Assembly (NCBI GenBank): GCA_964406005.1
Contig: CAYOPZ010000014.1
Span: 5,763-69,762, forward strand
DNA length: 64,000 nt
Direction: 5' to 3'
Source of the DNA: CAYOPZ01 sp964406005
GTDB lineage: Bacteria; Bacteroidota; Bacteroidia; Bacteroidales; SM23-62
The position numbers were made by a program, and so were the translations under genes. How positions within the stretch are numbered: the first letter of the stretch is position 1; each line of letters opens with the position of its first letter. This document shows positions 1 through 7,556 of the stretch, piece after piece. The notes under the pieces were generated by a model. That model made no database searches, was not told the DNA's origin, and saw only the letters and a list, made by a program, of their open reading frames with translations.

Positions 1-1103
1 GTATCCAGGGTGGATTCCATTAATGTGAACCCCGGTGTGATTGTTAATTCCGGTGCGTCTTCATCAACGGCTGAAATAACCAGGCTGTCGCTTGTAAGGG
101 GGGCAGTACTGACAACCAGCTCGGCTGTATCGATGGTGACAGAAAAATCCGGGATGTCCGTATCAAAATCTGTACCGTCAAAAGCCAGGAATATCAGGGC
201 AGTAGAGGGTGTCGTACAGTATACTGAATCCATTATCAAACCCGGGGGTGCATGGTTCAAGAGAAAATTAAATGTATCCAGTTCGTTATCCCTGAATTGT
301 TCATGATACAGATTCACTTCAATCGTGTTTCCGTCCAGATTCGACTCGCTCAGTTCTGTCCATGGGTCCAATACGGCCCTGGGTTCATGGTAGGCTGAAA
401 TGGTTAAGGTGTTGCTTATCAGCGGGGATGTACTGTACGATAATTCAACCGGGTCAATGCTTACCGAGAAATTTGCATATACTGAATCAAACCCGGTCCC
501 GTTAAAGGCCAGGTCTATGATTGCACGGGATGAATCCGCAAATGTAACCGTGTCTATTGTAAGGCCCGGAGGTTGACCGTTAAAAATGAAGTTGCCGGCA
601 TTGAGTATGGAATCGCTGAAGATTTCATTAATAAGATCCAAGATCAGTATATTCCCGTCCAGGTTGGTATCGACAAGGGGAATGGCCGGAGTAATAGTGG
701 CTATGGGAGCCGTTTCATCGATAGCGGTTATTGTCAAGGTATTGCTTATAAGCGGATTTTCACTGAAGATCAGTTCGGTTGTATCGATTGTGACAGAAAA
801 ATCCGTGATGTCCGTGTCAAAATCTGTACCGTCAAAAGCCAGATCAATTACGGCCAACGAGGAATCGGAGTAAACAATATATTCGATATCAAGACCGGGG
901 GGTGCATTGTTCAAAGTGAAGCTGATCTGATCAAGCGTAGAATCCATAAAAAAATCACCTGTTAAAACAATGGTGATATGATTGCTATCCAGATTGTATT
1001 CATCCAGGTCTGTATCCGGTATCAGCGTTGCGCTTTGTCCGAAAGAGAGCAAAAGATGAAACAGGAAAGGAATAATCGGAAACAGGCGTTTAGGGGCTGA
1101 CAT
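1..1103 (-). CDS. Secreted tandem-repeat protein, C-terminus cut off by the left window edge
   Basis: An open frame runs on the minus strand from ATG at 1103 to base 1 without a stop, giving 367 codons; the C-terminus lies outside the window. Residues 1-22 form a signal peptide (MSAPKRLFPIIPFLFHLLLS, cleavage near FGQ). The rest is a tandem array with a period of about 108-110 residues. In each unit the landmarks recur: an NLDGN-type start, F.LN..PPGL (PPG at 68, 178 and 286), LAF(D/N)GT (88, 198, 306), then FSV.ID..EL and PL.S..L.I.A. The fold looks like an all-beta adhesin or surface repeat, but I do not recognise a named family. Export by T9SS is plausible because a type B substrate occurs elsewhere in the window, but the C-terminal sorting signal cannot be checked here. 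The plus-strand open frames over this stretch are shadows. Confidence 0.8.
   Translation of the reverse strand, partial: MSAPKRLFPIIPFLFHLLLSFGQSATLIPDTDLDEYNLDSNHITIVLTGDFFMDSTLDQISFTLNNAPPGLDIEYIVYSDSSLAVIDLAFDGTDFDTDITDFSVTIDTTELIFSENPLISNTLTITAIDETAPIATITPAIPLVDTNLDGNILILDLINEIFSDSILNAGNFIFNGQPPGLTIDTVTFADSSRAIIDLAFNGTGFDSVYANFSVSIDPVELSYSTSPLISNTLTISAYHEPRAVLDPWTELSESNLDGNTIEVNLYHEQFRDNELDTFNFLLNHAPPGLIMDSVYCTTPSTALIFLAFDGTDFDTDIPDFSVTIDTAELVVSTAPLTSDSLVISAVDEDAPELTITPGFTLMESTLD
121..188. repeat. 68-bp direct repeat, copy A (pairs with 775-842)
   Basis: This segment codes for the LAFDGTDFDTDIPDFSVTID core of the third repeat unit of the secreted protein at 1-1103. It matches 775-842 at 64 of 68 positions, counted by eye. 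The middle unit has diverged much more at the DNA level. Confidence 0.8.
775..842. repeat. 68-bp direct repeat, copy B (pairs with 121-188)
   Basis: This segment codes for the LAFDGTDFDTDITDFSVTID core of the first repeat unit. It is nearly identical to 121-188, with four substitutions. Recent duplication or gene conversion between non-adjacent units would explain the pattern. Confidence 0.8.
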
Positions 1104-1301
1104 TCTGTTTACATTGTATACTGATTATACTTCAGGATTTTGGGATCGATAATGCTTCCTGATATAAAGTTATAAAAAGGACAATTGAAATTCAATATGC
1201 CAGCCCACCATTTTATATGAACAGCAGGTGAAAAATAAGCAACATTCAATTTGAGGCGTTAGGAAACCATATCCCGAAGTTTAGCGTACGATGCTGTCTG
1301 A

Positions 1302-1318
1302 GCCCCGTTCGACGGGGC
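1302..1318. repeat. Perfect hairpin GCCCCGT-TCG-ACGGGGC
   Basis: Seven-base arms flank a TCG loop. No poly-T follows on either strand, so it is not a standard intrinsic terminator. The function is unknown; an extragenic repeat or a structured RNA segment are possibilities. Confidence 0.5.
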
Positions 1319-1470
1319 GGGTTGCATTGTGCAGCAAGGAAGGGATATGATTTTAGCCGGAAAATTGCAGTTGCGGTTTTTCGCCTGTCGTTCATTCAGG
1401 GATAAGCCGGCAGGGAGAACCCCGGGATTCACTAAACGGGAGGATTTTCCGTTATAAATAATAATTCCGC

Positions 1471-1478
1471 TAAATTTG
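1471..1478 (+). promoter_or_regulatory. -7 element TAAATTTG for the porin gene
   Basis: The motif matches the Bacteroidota primary-sigma consensus TAnnTTTG exactly. Only four bases separate its last G from the ATG at 1483, so the expected transcription start falls on or next to the start codon and the mRNA would be leaderless or nearly so. No clear -33 TTG is seen. Confidence 0.5.
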
Positions 1479-1482
1479 GGAC

Positions 1483-3432
1483 ATGAAGCAGATCCGAATT
1501 CTTATCCTGGCACTGGCTGTCCCATACCTGGCCCTGTCCCAGGAAGTTCCGGACTCGACTCCCGCCTTTGTAAAGACATGGATACTTACAGAGGATTTCA
1601 CCACAATACAGGACTTTCATTTCGATACGATACAGACGGGTTTCCAGATCTTCAACCCCGTGTACAGGAACAGCATCTCGAACGCATATCTGGGCAATCT
1701 CGGGTTACAGAGCCGTAACAATTTGTATTTCAATAATGACAGGCAACCCGGATTTTTTTTCCTGAGTCCCTATATTCCCTACCTCTATACCCCTGAAAAA
1801 ACGATGTACTATAATATCACAAAACCCTTCACCATGCTGGAATACTATACTACCTCAACAGGGGGGGTGAAAGAAGAGAAGGAGGAGGTGTTCCATGCGG
1901 TGCACACACAGAATATTAATCCCTATCTGAATATGGGATTCGACCTCAGGCTGCTTTCCTCGGGAGGGAAATATGCAAACCAGAAGGGGAAGGTTACGAA
2001 TTTCACGTTTTTCGGGTCCCGTACGGGAAAGGATTATACTGTGCATTCCAGCTTTCATTTCAATGGATTCAACGCACAGGAAAACGGTGGGCTCAACGGT
2101 GACAGCCTTTTTATAAATTCCGACAAAGAAGAGAATGAATATGATGTCAATCTTGAAGAAGCCACTTCCGGGATCAGGTCAATAACCTACCATCTTACCC
2201 AACGATATCGTTTCGGGAAGATGACGGAAGTTGAGGACAGCACCAGTAAAACAGGATTCAGCAGATTGCGTGACAAAACTGCCAAAACGGGTTCCATCGT
2301 ACATACACTGGTCTATGACCGGGGCTACCGGGAGTACCTGGATCCCCTGGCAGGCAGCAATCCTGATTTTTACCCGGCCTTTTATATTGACAGCATTGAA
2401 ACATATGATTCCACTTTTTACCGTTCACTGACCAACACGCTGCAGTTGATGCTGGATGAAAATCCCAACCGGGATCATGATTTCGGGGCCAGGGTGTTTG
2501 TTTCGCACGAATGGGTACGCTATGCCTATAATACGGCGCCCGATTCCAGCTTCCGGGGGAACGATACGATTGTTGCTGATAATAAATCCTGGCAGTACGG
2601 GAATGTGCAAATCGGGGCAAGCGTTCTCCATACCGTAGGAACAGACTGGAACTGGGTTTTTCAGGGCAGGTTCTACCCCCTGGGATACAGGGCGGGAGAT
2701 CTGATACTGAAGGGCGAGATCACCAGGGTGTTTCAGGGTAAACCGGGTGAATCCCGGATACGTATTTCAGGGGAAATGTCAATAGAAGAACCGGATCATT
2801 TTACGGAACATTATGAATCAAATCATTACAAATGGGATAATGAATTCCGGAAAGTCAAGGAAATTCACGGGTCATTGCAGGTAAGCAACGAGGCCATATC
2901 GCTTTCCGCGCATGCCGATATGTCCCTGATTTCCGGCTGTGTTTATTTCAACCAGCAGGCTCTTCCCGTTCAGTACAATCCGGCGATTACCCTGATCGGT
3001 TTTGATGTAGGCAAGAAGTTCAGGCTCGGTCCCTTTCATTCCGATCACAGGGCCGAATATTTGTTCATAAGCAACAGGGATGTGGTAAGAATGCCCGATC
3101 TCTCCTACTACACCTCCGATTATTTTGCCTTTCCTCTCGTACGGAATGTCCTGAATGTGGAGCTGGGATTCGACCTGTATTACTATACGAAATACAGGGG
3201 GCTTGCATACGCACCCTCTTCGGCTGTTTTTTATGCCCAGGAGATCAGGGAAATAGGGAATTATCCCTATATGAACCTTTTCATGACAGCGAAACTGAAA
3301 AGGACGCGTTTCTATATAAGATGGGACCATGTTTATGCAGGAATGATTAAAAAGAATTATTTTCATGTATTGAATTATCCGACACCCGGAAAGGTTTTCA
3401 GGTTTGGTCTGTCATGGACTTTCTATGATTAG
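1483..3432 (+). CDS. Putative Porin_10 family outer-membrane beta-barrel protein
   Basis: This 649-residue protein has a signal peptide (residues 1-19, MKQIRILILALAVPYLALS) followed by a long beta-rich body with alternating aromatic and polar residues and no membrane helices. The N-terminal region (TGFQIFNPVYRNSISNAYLGNLG, FFFLSPYIPYLYTPE) and the length fit the Bacteroidota putative-porin family Porin_10. It ends in an aromatic residue two positions before the end (SWTFYD), as barrel proteins often do. The substrate is unknown. The gene starts at ATG 1483, four bases after a TAAATTTG promoter element, and is followed after 51 bp by mltF. The family call rests on recalled sequence features rather than an alignment. 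Confidence 0.75.
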   Translation: MKQIRILILALAVPYLALSQEVPDSTPAFVKTWILTEDFTTIQDFHFDTIQTGFQIFNPVYRNSISNAYLGNLGLQSRNNLYFNNDRQPGFFFLSPYIPYLYTPEKTMYYNITKPFTMLEYYTTSTGGVKEEKEEVFHAVHTQNINPYLNMGFDLRLLSSGGKYANQKGKVTNFTFFGSRTGKDYTVHSSFHFNGFNAQENGGLNGDSLFINSDKEENEYDVNLEEATSGIRSITYHLTQRYRFGKMTEVEDSTSKTGFSRLRDKTAKTGSIVHTLVYDRGYREYLDPLAGSNPDFYPAFYIDSIETYDSTFYRSLTNTLQLMLDENPNRDHDFGARVFVSHEWVRYAYNTAPDSSFRGNDTIVADNKSWQYGNVQIGASVLHTVGTDWNWVFQGRFYPLGYRAGDLILKGEITRVFQGKPGESRIRISGEMSIEEPDHFTEHYESNHYKWDNEFRKVKEIHGSLQVSNEAISLSAHADMSLISGCVYFNQQALPVQYNPAITLIGFDVGKKFRLGPFHSDHRAEYLFISNRDVVRMPDLSYYTSDYFAFPLVRNVLNVELGFDLYYYTKYRGLAYAPSSAVFYAQEIREIGNYPYMNLFMTAKLKRTRFYIRWDHVYAGMIKKNYFHVLNYPTPGKVFRFGLSWTFYD

Positions 3433-3483
3433 CAGGGCCTGTCTGCCTGGGGAGCTGTTGACGGGAAATCTTAAATCGTTTAC

Positions 3484-4944
3484 ATGCCTGTCAGAAAAAG
3501 TATAAAACGGAACCTGTACCTGCACTTTATCATTCTATTCCTGCTGATAACGCTTCTTTCATGCGGAAGGAAGGAAGAAAGGCAGCCCATCGGAAAGGAC
3601 GTGAACGACCTTCCCCAGATTCGTGAAAAGGGTAAACTGGTTGCCATTACGGATTTTAATTCGACGGATTATTTCATCTACAGGGGGCAGGCCATGGGAT
3701 ATCAGTATGAAATGCTTCAGGATCTCGCCGCCCATCTTGACACAAGGCTTGAGATCGTAGCAAGCAATGATCTGGAAGAAGCCTTTGTCTGCCTGCTGAC
3801 GGGAGATTGTGACCTGATCGCCTACAACCTGACAATTACGGGAGAGAGAAAGAAGATGCTTGCCTTTACGGTTCCGCACAGCCAGACACGGCAGGTTCTG
3901 GTACAGAGAAAGCCGGAGGGCTGGGAAAACATGAGCAGGGAAGAGCTGGAGGAAAATCTCATCCGGGACCCGCTTGAACTGGGAGGGAAGACTGTATTTG
4001 TTCAGGAGTATTCGTCCTATCTTGAACGGATGCATAACCTGGAGGAAGAAATAGGTGACAGCATTGATATCATCGATGTGCCTGAAATGGCCGAGACACT
4101 TATCATGAAGGTTGCCAACGGTGAGATTGATTATACGGTCTGTGATGAAAACGTGGCCCTTGTTAACCAGACTTATTATTCCGGCCTCGATGTGCAGACG
4201 CCCGTCAGTTTTAAACAAAATCTTGCCTGGGCCGTAAATCCGGGTGCAGTTGAATTACTCAGTGAGATTGATAAGTGGCTAACGGAATATAAAAAAACGG
4301 CACGCTATTATGTAATCTATGACAAGTACTTCAGGAACGAGCGCTCGGCCCGTATGGTAAAAAGCGATCTGTTTACCCTGAGCAGCGGAAAAATATCCGA
4401 GTATGATCAGTACATCAGAAAATACAGCCGGGAGATAGGATGGGACTGGAGGTTGCTCGCATCCCTGATCTACCAGGAATCCCGGTTCGATCCCAATGCC
4501 CGCTCGTGGGCCGGAGCTTTTGGCCTTATGCAGCTGATGCCCGTCACTGCAAGGGAATATGACGTTTCGCAAAATTCTTCCGTTGAGCAGCAGATCAGGG
4601 CCGGGACAGACTTTATCAAATGGCTCGACGAAAGGTTTGAAGATTCCGTTAAGGATCCCATGGAAAGAACCAAATTCATTCTGGCCTCCTATAATATCGG
4701 ACGGGGCCATATACTGGATGCCATGACGCTGGCAGGAAAGAACGGTAAGGATCCGGGCATCTGGAAGGATAACGTAGATGAGTTCCTTTTAAGGGAATCG
4801 GACCCGGAGTATTACAATGACCCGGATATAAATTACGGATATGCCAGGGGAACCGAAACCGTGAACTATGTGAACCAGATCCTGGAAAGGTACGAGCTGT
4901 ACAAGAACATCATCGAGGAGGCGACGGATCTGTCTTCAGGATGA
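3484..4944 (+). CDS. mltF: Membrane-bound lytic murein transglycosylase F (MltF-like lipoprotein)
   Basis: This 486-residue protein has two modules as in MltF. An N-terminal lipoprotein signal (lipobox LLSC, Cys about residue 27) is followed by a periplasmic solute-binding-like domain at roughly residues 40-275 (IREKGKLVAITDFNSTDYFI). The C-terminal lysozyme-like SLT domain spans about 305-465. The catalytic glutamate lies in LIYQESRFDPNA, near residue 332, and the SLT signatures GAFGLMQLMP and ILASYNIG.GH follow. The enzyme cleaves the MurNAc-GlcNAc bond of peptidoglycan with formation of 1,6-anhydroMurNAc, probably from the outer-membrane inner leaflet. Its 3' end overlaps the convergent NUDIX gene by 35 bp. 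Together with NamZ (7557-8735) it is one of two peptidoglycan-degrading functions in the window. Confidence 0.9.
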   Translation: MPVRKSIKRNLYLHFIILFLLITLLSCGRKEERQPIGKDVNDLPQIREKGKLVAITDFNSTDYFIYRGQAMGYQYEMLQDLAAHLDTRLEIVASNDLEEAFVCLLTGDCDLIAYNLTITGERKKMLAFTVPHSQTRQVLVQRKPEGWENMSREELEENLIRDPLELGGKTVFVQEYSSYLERMHNLEEEIGDSIDIIDVPEMAETLIMKVANGEIDYTVCDENVALVNQTYYSGLDVQTPVSFKQNLAWAVNPGAVELLSEIDKWLTEYKKTARYYVIYDKYFRNERSARMVKSDLFTLSSGKISEYDQYIRKYSREIGWDWRLLASLIYQESRFDPNARSWAGAFGLMQLMPVTAREYDVSQNSSVEQQIRAGTDFIKWLDERFEDSVKDPMERTKFILASYNIGRGHILDAMTLAGKNGKDPGIWKDNVDEFLLRESDPEYYNDPDINYGYARGTETVNYVNQILERYELYKNIIEEATDLSSG

Positions 4945-5560
4945 CTTCCAGGAACTCTGAAAGTATCATAGCGGTGGCGCCCCATATATCGTTCCCGCTT
5001 ATCTCATAGCAGGGCACCTTTACAAGTTTGCACAGAATGGTCCTGATCCTTACCTGTCTGGTTTCAGGTCGCAGTAAGTCTGAAAGCGGCGTTTCTATCA
5101 GGTATTGGACCTCGGCAGGATCCGGGTTGAATTGAGGGACTCCCGGGTAATACCCTACAAAAGGCAGTACCTCTATGCCGCTGACCGGGATTTCCAGGGG
5201 GCTGAGCCTGCCGAGTATCTCAATCCTGCTTTCGTCAATGCCAAGCTCCTCCTTTGTTTCACGCAGGGCCGTGTCACGGAGGTCCCTGTCTGCATTTTCA
5301 GACTTTCCTCCCGGGAAACTTACCTGGTTGCTGTGCTCCCCGGGATATTCCGGTCTTTTCATCAGTACCGTCCAGATCCTGTTGTCCTTTTTATAGAGAA
5401 GGATCAGGATGGCCGCATTTTTATACCTGGCATGCTCATTTTCCCGGCGGGTCCCGGGCGCCATCCTGTATTGCGCTTCACGGCCCGGCAAATCTCCTTC
5501 AAGGCCAGACCGGAGCCGGGTCAGGAATCCGTCCATTTCAGAAGCGTTTTCAAGTCGCAT
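4910..5560 (-). CDS. NUDIX hydrolase, CoA pyrophosphatase type (NudL/YeaB-like)
   Basis: This 216-residue protein carries a NUDIX domain with the extended signature of CoA-type family members: LMKRPEYPGEHSNQVSFPGG (residues 67-85), then TALRETKEELGI (97-108) with the REtxEE metal-binding glutamates. The H-S-N-Q-V-S-FPGG motif directly before the NUDIX box is the UPF0035 hallmark. That supports hydrolysis of coenzyme A or its derivatives to 3',5'-ADP and 4'-phosphopantetheine. There is no signal peptide, so it is cytosolic. It is convergent with mltF, with a 35-bp overlap of coding ends. A TATTTTCG element lies about 20 bp upstream of the ATG. Confidence 0.85.
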   Translation of the reverse strand: MRLENASEMDGFLTRLRSGLEGDLPGREAQYRMAPGTRRENEHARYKNAAILILLYKKDNRIWTVLMKRPEYPGEHSNQVSFPGGKSENADRDLRDTALRETKEELGIDESRIEILGRLSPLEIPVSGIEVLPFVGYYPGVPQFNPDPAEVQYLIETPLSDLLRPETRQVRIRTILCKLVKVPCYEISGNDIWGATAMILSEFLEVILKTDPSPPR

Positions 5561-5579
5561 ATCGTTTCTACAGACTTTA

Positions 5580-5587
5580 CGAAAATA
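5580..5587 (-). promoter_or_regulatory. Possible -7 element TATTTTCG for the NUDIX gene
   Basis: On the minus strand this is one mismatch from TAnnTTTG and lies 19 bp upstream of the start codon at 5560. No convincing -33 element is seen. Confidence 0.3.
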
Positions 5588-5686
5588 AGCATTCCCCGCG
5601 GATCTTCCCCCTCTTCTTGACTGGCATCCTGTTTTTTCATAAATTATTGGTTTTGAGTTTTTCTTCCCAGCCTAAATCCAAGAATT

Positions 5687-6235
5687 ATGAAAATCATTGC
5701 AAGCCTTCTCATTGCATTATGTTTCTGCCTGGGCGCGGGCGCCCAGGAGAGTGACTCCGTCATTCTGGATGCAGTCCGGAATCTTGAAAATGAAATCAGC
5801 TCGCTGAAAACGGGTCAGCGGAGGCTGAGCTCACAATTGGTTTCATCAAGCAGAGACCAGGCTGCAGCGCTTGAGGAGACAAACGCTGCGGTTACGGAGA
5901 ACCGGCAGGCCATCGGGGAGACGGAAGCAAAGGTATCGGCGCTGGAACAGGTGGTGGAAAGGAATAAAGGCCAGGCAGATGAGGAAAGGGAAATCCTGGC
6001 CGGCTGGACAAGGCAGATGCTGATCATCCTGGCGGCCGTGTTTGTGGTTTTACTGGTGATCCTGCTTATCCTGATCATTATCAACAGGGGAAGGATAAAA
6101 AAGGATTACCTGAAGCTGGAAGCGAAAGTTGACAATACCAGGGATGCCCTTGAACTGGAAATCAAGAATGTAATGAAGAAGCACGAAGATGACATCGCTG
6201 CCCTGACCGCTTCCGGTAAAAAGCCGAAGCCCTAA
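5687..6235 (+). CDS. Small exported coiled-coil protein with one membrane helix, function unknown
   Basis: This 182-residue protein is not recognised. Residues 1-19 are a signal peptide (MKIIASLLIALCFCLGAGA|QE). Residues 20-105 are a helical, heptad-rich segment (VRNLENEISSLKTGQRRLSSQL, ETNAAVTENRQAIGETEAKVSALEQVV). A strong membrane helix at about 108-133 (MLIILAAVFVVLLVILLILIII) is followed by a basic stop-transfer and a second charged helix ending in a Lys/Pro tail. The predicted topology is a periplasmic coiled coil, one transmembrane helix and a cytoplasmic coiled coil. It could be a scaffold or part of an envelope complex. The last four bases overlap the convergent LolE-type permease gene. 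Confidence 0.7.
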   Translation: MKIIASLLIALCFCLGAGAQESDSVILDAVRNLENEISSLKTGQRRLSSQLVSSSRDQAAALEETNAAVTENRQAIGETEAKVSALEQVVERNKGQADEEREILAGWTRQMLIILAAVFVVLLVILLILIIINRGRIKKDYLKLEAKVDNTRDALELEIKNVMKKHEDDIAALTASGKKPKP

Positions 6236-7476
6236 TCGAAACGGATGGCTTTCACAGGGCTGATCCTTGAAATGATCATGGAGGGTATGAGGAGCATAAG
6301 CAGGATCACGAAGGCCGTTCCCAGGTTCAGCAAGAGCATGTGAAATACGTTCAGGTTTATCGGGACCGTTGAGAGATAATACGATGACTGATCGAGCTCG
6401 ATGATGCCGGAATATTTCTGAACGAGGCAAATCCCCGTGCCTATGATATTTCCCCATATCAGTCCTATCAGGATCAGGAAGCCGGACTGGTACATGAATA
6501 CTTTCCGGATGTTTACATTGGTGCTGCCGAGGGCCTTGAGAATGCCGATCATATTGGTACGGTCGAGGATGAGTATCAGCAGGCCGGACACCATGTTGAA
6601 CCCTGCCACGACAAGCATCAGGATCAGGATGATCAGGACATTCACATCCTGCAGGTTAAGCCAGTCAAAGATCTGGGGATATTTTTCCCGGACATTCACT
6701 ACCTTGAGCCGTGTACCGTTTTCCCCGAAACCGTAACCCACATAATTCATCACGTTCAGCGTCTGATTTTCAAGATCACTGAAGTCCGAAATATTTACTT
6801 CAAATCCGCTGATCTGGTCCGGGCGCCAGTCATTCAGCCGCTGTATGTGCCTTATGTCGCCGAATACGAATACCCTGTCAAATTCTTCCAGGCCGGTTTC
6901 ATAAATACCTGCCACCCTGAACCTCCTCATGCGCGGAGGATCCTGTATAAAGTACATCAGGAATTCATCGTTGAGTTTCATCTTCAGAAGCAAAGCAATA
7001 TAGTGTGAAATAAGTACCTCGTCGGAACGTACGGAATCGTTGAATGAGATGATATTCCCTTCCTTCATGTAGTCCGTCAGGAAACTCCAGTCGTATTCGG
7101 GTCCCACGCCCTTCAGTACGACTCCCTGAATTTCCTCCCTGGTCTTTATGATCCCCGCTTTGGTGGCAAACATCTGCACATTCCGGATCGCAGGATCATT
7201 CCGGAGCCGGTCCAGAAACTCCTGTTCACTGTCAATGGGCTGCGTTTCATAGGATATGTTCGAATCAAAATTGAGGATCTGTATATGGGCTGCAAAGCCC
7301 ACCACTTTTCGCGTGATCTCATTCTTGAATCCGGTGACAACCGAGACTGCCACGATCATTACAGCCAGCCCGAGCGATATGCCGAAAATAGCCACATCCA
7401 GAATGGAACGGGAAATGCTCTTTTTCCTGTCCCTGTTGAAAATGAGCTTTCTGGCTATAAAGAATTCCAGATTCAA
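6232..7476 (-). CDS. LolC/LolE-type ABC transporter permease (FtsX family)
   Basis: This 414-residue protein has the layout of a LolC/E or MacB-class permease: an N-terminal membrane helix at about 22-47 (SILDVAIFGISLGLAVMIVAVSVV) and the LolE-like stretch VTGFKNEITRKVVGFAAHIQI. A periplasmic domain spans about 50-270, and an FtsX domain with three more helices lies at about 275-405, including the motif MIGILKALGSTNVNIRKVF. LolCDE extracts lipoproteins from the inner membrane for transport to the outer membrane. The matching ATPase candidate in this window is the LolD-like gene at 52355-53008, not adjacent. The start is TTG at 7476: an in-frame stop lies 15 bp upstream and the next Met is residue 40, inside the first helix. 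Confidence 0.85.
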   Translation of the reverse strand: MNLEFFIARKLIFNRDRKKSISRSILDVAIFGISLGLAVMIVAVSVVTGFKNEITRKVVGFAAHIQILNFDSNISYETQPIDSEQEFLDRLRNDPAIRNVQMFATKAGIIKTREEIQGVVLKGVGPEYDWSFLTDYMKEGNIISFNDSVRSDEVLISHYIALLLKMKLNDEFLMYFIQDPPRMRRFRVAGIYETGLEEFDRVFVFGDIRHIQRLNDWRPDQISGFEVNISDFSDLENQTLNVMNYVGYGFGENGTRLKVVNVREKYPQIFDWLNLQDVNVLIILILMLVVAGFNMVSGLLILILDRTNMIGILKALGSTNVNIRKVFMYQSGFLILIGLIWGNIIGTGICLVQKYSGIIELDQSSYYLSTVPINLNVFHMLLLNLGTAFVILLMLLIPSMIISRISPVKAIRFD

Positions 7477-7499
7477 GGAAAATGATTTACTTTACCGGC

Positions 7500-7507
7500 T
7501 AAAGTTA
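7500..7507 (-). promoter_or_regulatory. Possible -7 element TAACTTTA for the LolE-type permease gene
   Basis: One mismatch from TAnnTTTG on the minus strand, 23 bp upstream of the TTG start at 7476, in the 80-bp divergent space shared with namZ. Confidence 0.35.
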
Positions 7508-7556
7508 ATCATTTTTAAACCTCCTGTCCACGGATCGCGCCGAATGCCACCACCAC

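Larger units (their letters stand above)
1104..1482. other. 379-bp intergenic region between divergent genes
   Basis: No convincing gene is present. The stretch separates the divergent repeat protein (minus) and the Porin_10 gene (plus). It contains a perfect 7-bp hairpin at 1302-1318 with a 3-nt loop and no T-tract after it, and a -7 promoter element for the porin at 1471-1478. The middle part around 1260-1340 may be a dispersed extragenic element, but no second copy is visible in this window. Confidence 0.6.

Noticed and set aside
10..965. Plus-strand open frames of 95-130 codons over the left edge
   Set aside because: They lie opposite the continuous minus-strand repeat protein with a signal peptide and clear protein repeats, and they lack sensible composition.
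1301..1320. T-arm-like GTTCGAC in a GC hairpin, possible tRNA remnant
   Set aside because: The loop has the wrong size for a T arm, and no anticodon or acceptor stem can be built around it.
1506..1521. TGGCAC match resembling a sigma-54 promoter
   Set aside because: It lies within the porin coding sequence and lacks GC at the -12 position.
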